This document shows, one piece after another, positions 53,219-59,545 of a stretch of 64,000 nucleotides of DNA. The DNA is from Galbitalea sp036271795 (lineage in GTDB: Bacteria; Actinomycetota; Actinomycetes; Actinomycetales; Microbacteriaceae), in the NCBI GenBank assembly GCA_036271795.1, contig DATAZY010000050.1, forward strand, positions 58,679 through 122,678, given 5' to 3'. Positions within the stretch are counted from its first letter, which is position 1, and each line of letters opens with the position of its first letter. Below the pieces are notes generated by a model, which worked only from the letters and a program-made list of their open reading frames with translations, ran no database searches and was not told the DNA's origin. Position numbers and translations under genes: made by a program.

Positions 53219-53543
53219 TGACGGATCCTTCGTTGGTTGCGTCGAGCAGGGCGAGTGCCTGCTCCAGGGCGTCGGTCGCGCCATCCGGGCCAAAGGCCGT
53301 CGCTGGAAGTAGTCCCGCGGGGACCGAATGGGTGGCGGCCTCTGCCCGCAGTTCGGAGAAGCTCGCTTCGAGATGGGGTCCAACCAGCAGGACAGTCGCG
53401 TCCGCGAGGCGCGACGACAGGTCGAGGTTGCTGGCGGCGCGTGCGGTGAGGTCGAGCCCGCGCTCCGTTGCGAGTGACCGGATTCGGCTGGCGAGGAAGG
53501 TACTGGATGCCCCGGCACCGCAGACGACAAGGATCAGGTCCAT
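53211..53543 (-). CDS. Standalone PTS IIB-like protein
   Basis: A 110-residue protein. The N-terminal DLILVVCGAGASSTFLASRI matches the P-loop-like phosphocysteine site of lactose/cellobiose-type IIB (CGAGASSTF). The rest, with LLVGPHLEAS, fits the same fold. No matching IIA/IIC is encoded beside it, so it is orphan in specificity. The ATG at 53543 was chosen at the start of the domain. It heads the mtl operon and lies divergent from the regulator. A regulatory phospho-receiver role is possible. Confidence 0.85.
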   Translation of the reverse strand: MDLILVVCGAGASSTFLASRIRSLATERGLDLTARAASNLDLSSRLADATVLLVGPHLEASFSELRAEAATHSVPAGLLPATAFGPDGATDALEQALALLDATNEGSVNA

Positions 53544-53625
53544 GGGATCGCCTCCTTGCGTTCCTTCGGTACGGGGGTACAGGCCAATAATCGAACCCAG
53601 GAGCCCTCCGCATCCAACAGATTGC

Positions 53626-53643
53626 TTTCCGCAGGAGCGGAAA
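53626..53643. promoter_or_regulatory. Inverted repeat in the IIB/mtlR intergenic region
   Basis: TTTCCGC-agga-GCGGAAA is a perfect 7-bp inverted repeat. A further TGCGGAA half-site lies at 53650-53656. They sit in the 153-nt gap between the divergent mtl operon and its regulator gene, where an MtlR operator would be expected. Confidence 0.45.
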
Positions 53644-53696
53644 AAATTGTGCGGAAGAACCACCCGCGAAGTGCATGCGGTTACAGTGACTGGGAA

Positions 53697-55619
53697 ATGA
53701 CCGATAAGTATGAGCGCCTGCTCGACCACCTGGTGCAGTCCGAGGGCTGGGTCACGGCGAGCGAGCTGGCAGACCAGTTGGGCGTGACGACGCGCAGCGT
53801 GCGCAGCTATGTCACGGCGGCCAAGGCAGCCGCGCATCCGCTGCCGATCATCACCGCGTCGACCAGCGGTTACCGGCTCAACCGCGAGGCTTACGCCACG
53901 TTCGTCTCGGGCGCGCGGGCAAAGGACAGCGACTTCGACACCCCGCAGGACCGGGTCCACCACCTCGTCCGTCGCCTCACCGAGGCCCCCCAGGGGCTCG
54001 ACATCCATGCCCTCGCCGACAGCCTGTTCGTCAGCGAGTCGACCATCGAGTCCGACCTGCGCAAGGTCAAGGCGCTGGGCGAGGATGCCGGAGTCACGCT
54101 CGTGAGACGGGGCAGCACCGTGACGCTCACCGGTTCGGAAAGCGATCACCGCAAGCTGCTCAGCAAGCTCTTTCACAGCGAGAGCGCGCAGGGATTCCTC
54201 GAACTCGAGAACGTGCAGCGCGAGTTTGCGTCAGAGGATCTCGGCCTGTTCAAGACCGACCTGATCGCGATGCTGGAGACCCAGGGCTACTTCGTCAACG
54301 AATACGGGATCAACAGTGTGCTGCTGCACGTCGCGATTGCGGTCGACCGCGCGATCCGCGACGCACGCCCGCTCGCCATCCCGCCACATCCACGAGACGC
54401 CGAACGCGAGCCGGTGACATTTGGGCTCGCAACGCTGATCAGTACGCACTTCGACGTGGAGCTGGCGGATGTCGACCTCGACTATCTGGCCAAGCTCCTG
54501 ACCACGAGGGTGATTACGCCCGGCCAGGGCCAGCCAGTCGCCGCCGTGGCGGAGCAGTACGTTGACCCAGATAACCTGGCGCTCGTACGCAACGTGGTCG
54601 CCCAGGTCAGCGAGGAATACCTCGTCGATCTGAGTGACGAGGGCTTCATGGTGAGACTTGCGCTGCATCTCGGAAACCTCGTCGCACGCGCCCAGGACAA
54701 CTCGTTCTCACGTAATCCACTGGTCCGCTCCATCAAAACGTCCTACCCGATGATCTACGACGTCGCCGTATTCATGGCGTCGCAAATACAGCGGGCGAAA
54801 GCGATCACGATGAACGATGATGAGATCTCGTACATCGCCCTGCACCTCGGCTCGTTCCTGGAGCGGCAGTCACGTCGTGAGGAACGGCTCACGGTGGCCA
54901 TCGTCTGTCCGGGCTACTACGACATGCACACGATCCTGCGCGAGCGGATTGAATCCGCTCTCGGCTCAGAGCTCTCAGTCGAGGTAATGGTCACCAGAAC
55001 GGACGTCGACTGGCTGGACTTCTCTACCGACCTGGTGCTCACCACCATCGCCGCCAAGGGGGTGGTTGACAACGTTGTGGTCATCCAGCCGTTCCTCACC
55101 GATGGAGACATCGAGAACGTTCGCCGGGCCATCACCCGGGTTCGCCGTCATCGCCGACGAGCGCAGATCAAGGATGACCTGCTGCTGTACTTCTCCGACG
55201 GGCTGTTCCTGCGCAACGCCTCGGCGTCGTCGGAAGTAGACATGATCCGGATGCTCGGGGCGCTCATGGTCGAGCGCGGGATCATCGACGAGAGCTACGT
55301 CGAGGGAGCCGTGGAACGGGAGCTCATGTCGTCCACCGCGTTCACCGACACCATCGCCGTCCCGCACGCGATGGTGATGAGCGCGTCACGAACCTCGATC
55401 GCGATCGCAGTCAATGAAACACCGATGACCTGGGGTGAGAACCGGGTCAACGTGATCGCGCTGATCGCATTCTCCGCGAGCGGCCGGGCATCATTCCAGG
55501 AGGTCTTCGACCAGTTCGTCGAAGTCTTCGCGGACCGCGCGGAGGTGCTCGAACTCATCAAGCGCTCCACCGACTTCGCGACCTTCATCGAAGAGCTGGT
55601 GCACGTCATCGACAAGTAG
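53697..55619 (+). CDS. mtlR: PRD-containing PTS transcriptional regulator (MtlR/LicR type)
   Basis: A 640-residue multi-domain activator. An N-terminal helix-turn-helix (GWVTASELADQLGVTTRSVR) is followed by a second one (DIHALADSLFVSESTIESDL). Two PRDs carry conserved histidines (about 180-280, NSVLLHVAI; about 295-395, FMVRLALHLGNL and ISYIALHLGSF). A IIB-like domain begins VAIVCPGYYDM with a cysteine, and a IIA-like domain has DTIAVPHAM. PTS phosphorylation of these domains would make it respond to mannitol. The ATG at 53697 is the first good start; the Shine-Dalgarno is weak. It is divergent from the mtl operon. Confidence 0.93.
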   Translation: MTDKYERLLDHLVQSEGWVTASELADQLGVTTRSVRSYVTAAKAAAHPLPIITASTSGYRLNREAYATFVSGARAKDSDFDTPQDRVHHLVRRLTEAPQGLDIHALADSLFVSESTIESDLRKVKALGEDAGVTLVRRGSTVTLTGSESDHRKLLSKLFHSESAQGFLELENVQREFASEDLGLFKTDLIAMLETQGYFVNEYGINSVLLHVAIAVDRAIRDARPLAIPPHPRDAEREPVTFGLATLISTHFDVELADVDLDYLAKLLTTRVITPGQGQPVAAVAEQYVDPDNLALVRNVVAQVSEEYLVDLSDEGFMVRLALHLGNLVARAQDNSFSRNPLVRSIKTSYPMIYDVAVFMASQIQRAKAITMNDDEISYIALHLGSFLERQSRREERLTVAIVCPGYYDMHTILRERIESALGSELSVEVMVTRTDVDWLDFSTDLVLTTIAAKGVVDNVVVIQPFLTDGDIENVRRAITRVRRHRRRAQIKDDLLLYFSDGLFLRNASASSEVDMIRMLGALMVERGIIDESYVEGAVERELMSSTAFTDTIAVPHAMVMSASRTSIAIAVNETPMTWGENRVNVIALIAFSASGRASFQEVFDQFVEVFADRAEVLELIKRSTDFATFIEELVHVIDK

Positions 55620-55712
55620 CCCCTTTCTCGCGGCGCTCACGGCTTGCGCGTTACGGAGACGTTACGGCCGGGATGCCACTGTCGAACCATGCCCGCGAGA
55701 GGATCAACAGCA

Positions 55713-56501
55713 ATGGTGCGAAAACGTGTATCGATTCTTGGATCGGGAGCGGTTTTGGCCGTGGTGGTCGCCCTGACCGGATGCGCCCCCGCCGTCCTTC
55801 CGCATGCCGCGGCACCAAAAATTCGCGCATCGGCCGCGGCCACGCCGTCACCGTCCGCGACCCCGTCGTCGACTAACCCTTCGGCCGGCCCCCTGCCGGC
55901 AAACGCGCTGTTCCGGATCACCGCCACGGTGACCGAGAAAAGCGGGGCGACCGTCGACCTCGAGCAAACCGTCTATGCGCCCGGCCCGGCAACCGCCGCA
56001 GGCACCTCACTGCTGGACGACCAATGCAACGGTGGGAGCCAGCCTGACTGGGAGACGGCATACGCCGACCCTCAACTCTTGACCACCACAATCACTGCCA
56101 CTCTCCGACCGGGCTCTCCGGCCTGGGATCCCGACGATCAAGTGGTCGCATACTTTCTCACCACGGCTTCGGCATACACCGGCTCGTACGAGGTTGGTCA
56201 GTCGGCCTGTGCGCCCGGATACATTGCAATCCCAGGAACGATTCAGGGCGTTGCCGCAGTCGATGCAACCGAACCTGCCACCGGCAAGTATGGCTGGGCG
56301 AGCAAGTTCGGTCTCTATGGATTCGATGGTGAAGGAAACGATCCGAGTGCACCGGACAACGGCACGGGCACGGGAGTGGTCGCACATTGCCAGATCGAAC
56401 TCAGCGCTGCGGCGAAGGCAGCGAGTAGCGCGGTCGCCGATTGGCTCACCACGCCCGTCGACCCGACGCTCGGGTGCAGCTTTCAGGGCAACGATGGGTG
56501 A
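55713..56501 (+). CDS. Lipoprotein, paralogue A
   Basis: A 262-residue exported lipoprotein. A signal peptide with lipobox VALTGC (Cys 24) is followed by a Pro/Ser/Thr/Ala-rich linker (about 35-65) and a folded domain of about 190 residues. It contains DDQCNGGSQPDWETAY, SAYTGSYEVGQSAC, YGWASKFGLYGF and a final LGCSFQG. The cysteines are conserved with paralogue B, implying disulfides. ATG at 55713 has GAGAGGA 10-16 nt upstream; ATG at 55689 is possible. The function is unknown. Confidence 0.8.
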   Translation: MVRKRVSILGSGAVLAVVVALTGCAPAVLPHAAAPKIRASAAATPSPSATPSSTNPSAGPLPANALFRITATVTEKSGATVDLEQTVYAPGPATAAGTSLLDDQCNGGSQPDWETAYADPQLLTTTITATLRPGSPAWDPDDQVVAYFLTTASAYTGSYEVGQSACAPGYIAIPGTIQGVAAVDATEPATGKYGWASKFGLYGFDGEGNDPSAPDNGTGTGVVAHCQIELSAAAKAASSAVADWLTTPVDPTLGCSFQGNDG

Positions 56502-56923
56502 TCCGGCGACGGCTCCGAATCGGGACTACATAGTCGGACGACGCCGGGATGAACGTGTTCTTGGTGCCGCTCGCGGGAGAAGAAGCTAGTGCGCCCTAAA
56601 CATCCTGATCACGGCGAACGCCAGCGTCAGACCAATCACAACAAAAAGGCTCGACATGATGACGAATTGAACGGGGATACCGCCAAATGCGGTGGCTCCC
56701 AACACTACGGACTTGAGCATCCAACTGACCTCTCAGTCATGGTTCCAGATCACGGACGTACCGGCTACCGATGTTGCTGCGGTTCCCGTGGTTAGTGGGC
56801 TCCGTTCTTACTTACGAAAAGAGACCGACCGTTCCACCCGGCATGACGGCGCTTTGGGCGCAGAAGCGACCCCAGTTCGGGTGACAGCGGTGGGCCGTGT
56901 CGAGGACGGGTTACCCTTCTTAG
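56502..56923. other. Gap between lipoprotein paralogues
   Basis: Apart from the 44-residue minus-strand frame (56586-56720), I see no coding or RNA feature here. The plus-strand frames are rich in His, Gln and Arg and look non-coding. The 200 bases before 56924 presumably hold divergent promoters. Confidence 0.5.
56586..56720 (-). CDS. 44-residue single-pass membrane protein
   Basis: A small minus-strand frame: MLKSVVLGATAFGGIPVQ, then FVIMSSLFVVIGLTLAFAVI and a basic end RMFRAH. The hydrophobic segment and positive-inside C-terminus suggest a membrane peptide. GAGAGG lies 9-14 nt before the ATG at 56720. It lies in the otherwise empty gap between the two paralogous lipoprotein genes. No family is recognised; reality is supported by signal and composition only. 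Confidence 0.5.
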   Translation of the reverse strand: MLKSVVLGATAFGGIPVQFVIMSSLFVVIGLTLAFAVIRMFRAH

Positions 56924-57694
56924 GTGAATCGCACAGCCGCGCGCGGCGTACCTACTGTCGCGGCGGTGCTCGTTGCTGTTGCGCTGAGCGGATGTACAGC
57001 GAGTAGCCCACCTCCTTCCGCGATCCCGTCGGTTCGTCCGTCCCCGACTCCAACAATTGCCGGGCTTCCGACCCCTTCGCCCTTGCCGGGAAATGGGCTG
57101 TTCCAGATCAATGCGGTTGCAACGGCATCCAACGGTGCGATCGTCGACCTCGTTGAGACCGCGTTCGTTCCCACCGCGGCCGTGGCAGGCCAGACGGCGC
57201 TTCTCGACGCCCAGTGCAACTATCCGGGCGACCCGGAGGCCCAGGGTCAACCGCGCTGGGAGACGCAGTATCCGCGCACGGTCTACATGAACGTCACCAT
57301 TACTGCGACGCCGCGAGCCGGCACGCCCACCTGGCCAACTTCGACGGATCCGGTTGTGTTCAACTTCCTACCCGTCTCTGCCTACACCGGTGCATATATG
57401 GCGAATCAGGCAGGTTGCGCCGCAGGAATTATCACCGTTCCGGGCACTGTGACGGGTGTTGCGCCCCTCGCGGGCAGCAACCCGGCCCACGGCGCCTATG
57501 GCTGGGCGACGCCGCTCGGAAGTTACGGCTTCAACGGCGGCGGCAATGACCCTGGGGGACCCAACCCGGGAACGGCCGTGGTCTCTGACTGCGCCGTGCA
57601 GCTGAGCGCCACCGCGACAGCCGCCGGTCCCGCGATTGCGGCATGGGCGACGCGGGCGTTCAACCCGCAGGTTGGGTGCGTCTTCGTCGGATAG
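56924..57694 (+). CDS. Lipoprotein, paralogue B
   Basis: A 256-residue lipoprotein. The lipobox is VALSGC (Cys 24), then comes a Pro/Ser/Thr linker. The globular domain repeats the pattern of the preceding lipoprotein: DAQCNYPGDPEAQ with RWETQY, SAYTGAYMANQAGCAAG, YGWATPLGSYGFNGGGNDPG and VGCVFVG. The two genes are therefore a tandem duplication that has diverged. The start is GTG at 56924, with weak purine-rich sequence before it. Role unknown; an extracellular binding or sensing domain is possible. Confidence 0.8.
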   Translation: MNRTAARGVPTVAAVLVAVALSGCTASSPPPSAIPSVRPSPTPTIAGLPTPSPLPGNGLFQINAVATASNGAIVDLVETAFVPTAAVAGQTALLDAQCNYPGDPEAQGQPRWETQYPRTVYMNVTITATPRAGTPTWPTSTDPVVFNFLPVSAYTGAYMANQAGCAAGIITVPGTVTGVAPLAGSNPAHGAYGWATPLGSYGFNGGGNDPGGPNPGTAVVSDCAVQLSATATAAGPAIAAWATRAFNPQVGCVFVG

Positions 57695-57771
57695 CCCTGC
57701 CCGGTCGCGGCCTGAGCGAGGGATGATCGGATCACCGAATGGGTCATGGCCAGACCGGTAGTCCAGTGGAA

Positions 57772-58266
57772 TCAGCGGACGCGACGCGCGTCCATGTGCT
57801 GTTCGAGCCACCAGGATGCGCCGCCGTCATCTGAGACTCGCCCGTCCCAGGCGAATGAGTCGGCGGTGATGCCGCTGAACCGCCAGCGGATGCGCCGGCC
57901 GTCAGTCTGTGTGCCGTCGAGCAAGATTGCATCGGGGCCATCGGCGGCTCCGCGCAAATCGCAGTAGTCGCCGCCAGCCACGCCAAACCAGTAGACGCGC
58001 CACGCGTCCAGTGTCGGGTCAAAAATTCGCAACGTCGTACCACCGGCTCGCTCGTTCGCTCCAACGATGACGTCTTGCACCCCGCGTCCATCGAGGATCC
58101 AGGCGAACATCCATCGGAAGCGACTCTCGACCCATTCGCCAGTCGACTCGATCAAGCTGCGATTGTCGACCTGCCACTCCCCGACGAAACGCCCGAACAA
58201 CGCCAACTCGCCCGAGTGTTCGGCGACAGGCCCTTCGGCAATCAGTGCGTCAACGAATTCGCTCAT
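57772..58266 (-). CDS. Beta-barrel-like protein of unknown function
   Basis: A 164-residue soluble protein with alternating strands and many Trp residues (FGRFVGEWQVDN, RFRWMFAWILDGRG, DAWRVYWFGVAGG, IRWRFSGITADSFAW, GASWWLEQHM). The pattern resembles the lipocalin/DUF1579-like calycin fold that often binds small molecules. No catalytic motif is evident. The ATG start at 58266 is clear. It is the last ordinary-looking gene before the accessory region. Confidence 0.7.
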   Translation of the reverse strand: MSEFVDALIAEGPVAEHSGELALFGRFVGEWQVDNRSLIESTGEWVESRFRWMFAWILDGRGVQDVIVGANERAGGTTLRIFDPTLDAWRVYWFGVAGGDYCDLRGAADGPDAILLDGTQTDGRRIRWRFSGITADSFAWDGRVSDDGGASWWLEQHMDARRVR

Positions 58267-58319
58267 GTCTGAACGCTATCGACCGCATCCGACCTTGGTG
58301 CGCAAAAGCGTGGATTGGC

Positions 58320-58336
58320 GCGGGGACAGGATTTGA
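58320..58336 (-). other. Possible attachment remnant: 17-nt match to the 3' end of an initiator tRNA
   Basis: On the minus strand the bases read TCAAATCCTGTCCCCGC, which I recognise as the T-loop/acceptor end of a typical actinobacterial initiator tRNA-Met. Nothing else of a tRNA is present (no anticodon arm). Integrases commonly leave such 3' fragments at the far end of an island. The match is short; the same bases can also form a 5-bp hairpin with the following TCCCC. Confidence 0.4.
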
Positions 58337-58358
58337 CTCCCCTACCGTTACTGTGCCG

Positions 58359-58385
58359 CCAAAATATCGCTCCGCGACATTTTGG
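58359..58385. repeat. 27-nt imperfect palindrome beside the tRNA-like remnant
   Basis: CCAAAAT-a-TCG, a CTCCG loop and CGA-c-ATTTTGG form a nearly perfect hairpin. It lies 22 nt from the tRNA-like fragment and could be a recombinase or repressor site, or part of a small transcript that ends at the terminator downstream. Confidence 0.45.
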
Positions 58386-58434
58386 ACTGCTCAGCGGGGA
58401 CCCACAAGCAGCTTCGCACGCTGATCCTCCAAGA

Positions 58435-58468
58435 AAGGAACGGCCCCACCGAAGCGGGGCCGTTCCTT
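58435..58468 (+). terminator. Strong terminator-like hairpin
   Basis: A 13-bp perfect stem (AAGGAACGGCCCC / GGGGCCGTTCCTT) with an 8-nt loop, followed by a pyrimidine stretch. It lies about 120 nt before the likely start of the next gene. Such elements usually end a transcript from upstream; no matching upstream plus-strand gene is present, so it may end an unseen RNA or be left from a lost tRNA. Confidence 0.75.
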
Positions 58469-58587
58469 CTTCTGTTGGCCTTATAGGACGCTACTCAAAA
58501 CCCCGCTACTCCGAGAAGTCACTTGAGGAATTACTTCATCTCCTGGCTCGAGCCGAGAAGAAGCGGCAACCCACGGCACTTCCTACC

Positions 58588-58944
58588 GTGGCGATCTTCG
58601 TCCGCAATGTCGAACGCCGCCTCGGTCGAGAGAACATCGACCAACTCGTTGCTGAATACGACGCGGGTGCGCAGACGACTGAGCTCATGGCTGCTTACGG
58701 CCTCAGCAAGTCCAGCGTCCTCAAACTTCTGGAAGCTCGAGGTGTCGCCATGCGTCGGCAGGCCATGACACAAGATCAGATCGCATCGTCCGTGAAGTTG
58801 TACGAAGAAGGTGTCCCCCTGGCCGCGATTATGAAAGAGCTCGAGGTTCCCCGAGAGTCAGTCCGCCGAGCTTTGATTAGCGCCGGTGTCCAAATGCGAA
58901 ACCGAGGTCGTTCCGCAGGTACTCAGGCAGCATCGGTGAGGTGA
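58588..58944 (+). CDS. Tandem helix-turn-helix protein, recombinase-like C-terminus, start uncertain
   Basis: At least 118 residues from GTG 58588. Two helix-turn-helix units follow each other: LVAEYDAGAQTTELMAAYGL with SKSSVLKLLEARGV, then LYEEGVPLAAIMKELEVP with RESVRRALISAGV. This two-HTH pattern resembles the DNA-binding tail of serine recombinases or invertases, without the catalytic domain. The frame stays open upstream to 58315 but runs through the terminator hairpin, so the 5' part may be missing or replaced by insertion. It is convergent with the 143-residue gene, overlapping by 22 nt. Confidence 0.65.
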   Translation: MAIFVRNVERRLGRENIDQLVAEYDAGAQTTELMAAYGLSKSSVLKLLEARGVAMRRQAMTQDQIASSVKLYEEGVPLAAIMKELEVPRESVRRALISAGVQMRNRGRSAGTQAASVR

Positions 58945-59354
58945 CCGAGTCCGCCGAAGAAAGTCACCGACCCAATCACTTCGTCCGCGAACAACTCCGC
59001 CATGTCCTCTTGGTTGTTCAATGGTTCATCGGCTCGACACTTCAATCCGGTAAGCCACGAACGGATCTCACCCAAGGCTTCGCTATCTGAAGAAAGGGCA
59101 GGATGCTTCGCGCTGAGCACCAGAAGCTGGAGCGCCATGTAATGGCTGGCAAGATCCCAGTCATTTGCCTGGCCCGTGAGAACTTTTGCGGTCAGCCAAG
59201 CTGCCTGCCGCAACCCGATCTGGCGATCGAGAGGCTCGCCCGAGGACCTCAGTGACTCTTCGCTCCGAACCACCCGTCCAACGGTTCGCAGATCATCTAG
59301 CAACGCCGAATCGCCAGCCGAAGCCGAAGTCATGAATTGTGTCGTCGTCTTCAT
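58923..59354 (-). CDS. Unknown helical protein
   Basis: A 143-residue soluble protein, probably all-helical, with LDRQIGLRQAAWLTAKVLTG, LASHYMALQLLVLSAKHPAL and IRSWLTGLKCRADEPLNN. No motif is recognised. The region has lower GC and codon use less biased than the housekeeping genes, as in the rest of the accessory segment. Its start faces the first direct-repeat copy at 59416-59456. Confidence 0.6.
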   Translation of the reverse strand: MKTTTQFMTSASAGDSALLDDLRTVGRVVRSEESLRSSGEPLDRQIGLRQAAWLTAKVLTGQANDWDLASHYMALQLLVLSAKHPALSSDSEALGEIRSWLTGLKCRADEPLNNQEDMAELFADEVIGSVTFFGGLGHLTDAA

Positions 59355-59415
59355 CTGTTGCTTTCACTTACCGCGACCCGCCACACTCGCTCCTGCGATG
59401 GTTCGCTGGCGCCCA

Positions 59416-59456
59416 CTATGCGCGGGGGGTTTAAGCGTGTCAATAGCCCGATCGAT
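59416..59456. repeat. Direct repeat copy A flanking the OLD module
   Basis: This copy shares 19 exact bases (TGTCAATAGCCCGATCGAT, 59438-59456) with copy B at 62373-62391. The preceding 20 bases also match at most positions (CTAT-CGCG-GGGGTTT). The two copies are in the same orientation and 2.9 kb apart. Confidence 0.8.
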
Positions 59457-59545
59457 CGAAGCCGTTCGCTGCGCGCTCACGACCGCGCCAGACGACCACT
59501 ACGGTTAGGGAATCATGAAGTTGCTTGAGATCGAGTAGATCGTCG

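Noticed and set aside
58320..58440. Complete tRNA gene
   Set aside because: Only a 17-nt 3' fragment is present; no anticodon arm, D-arm or full acceptor stem can be drawn.
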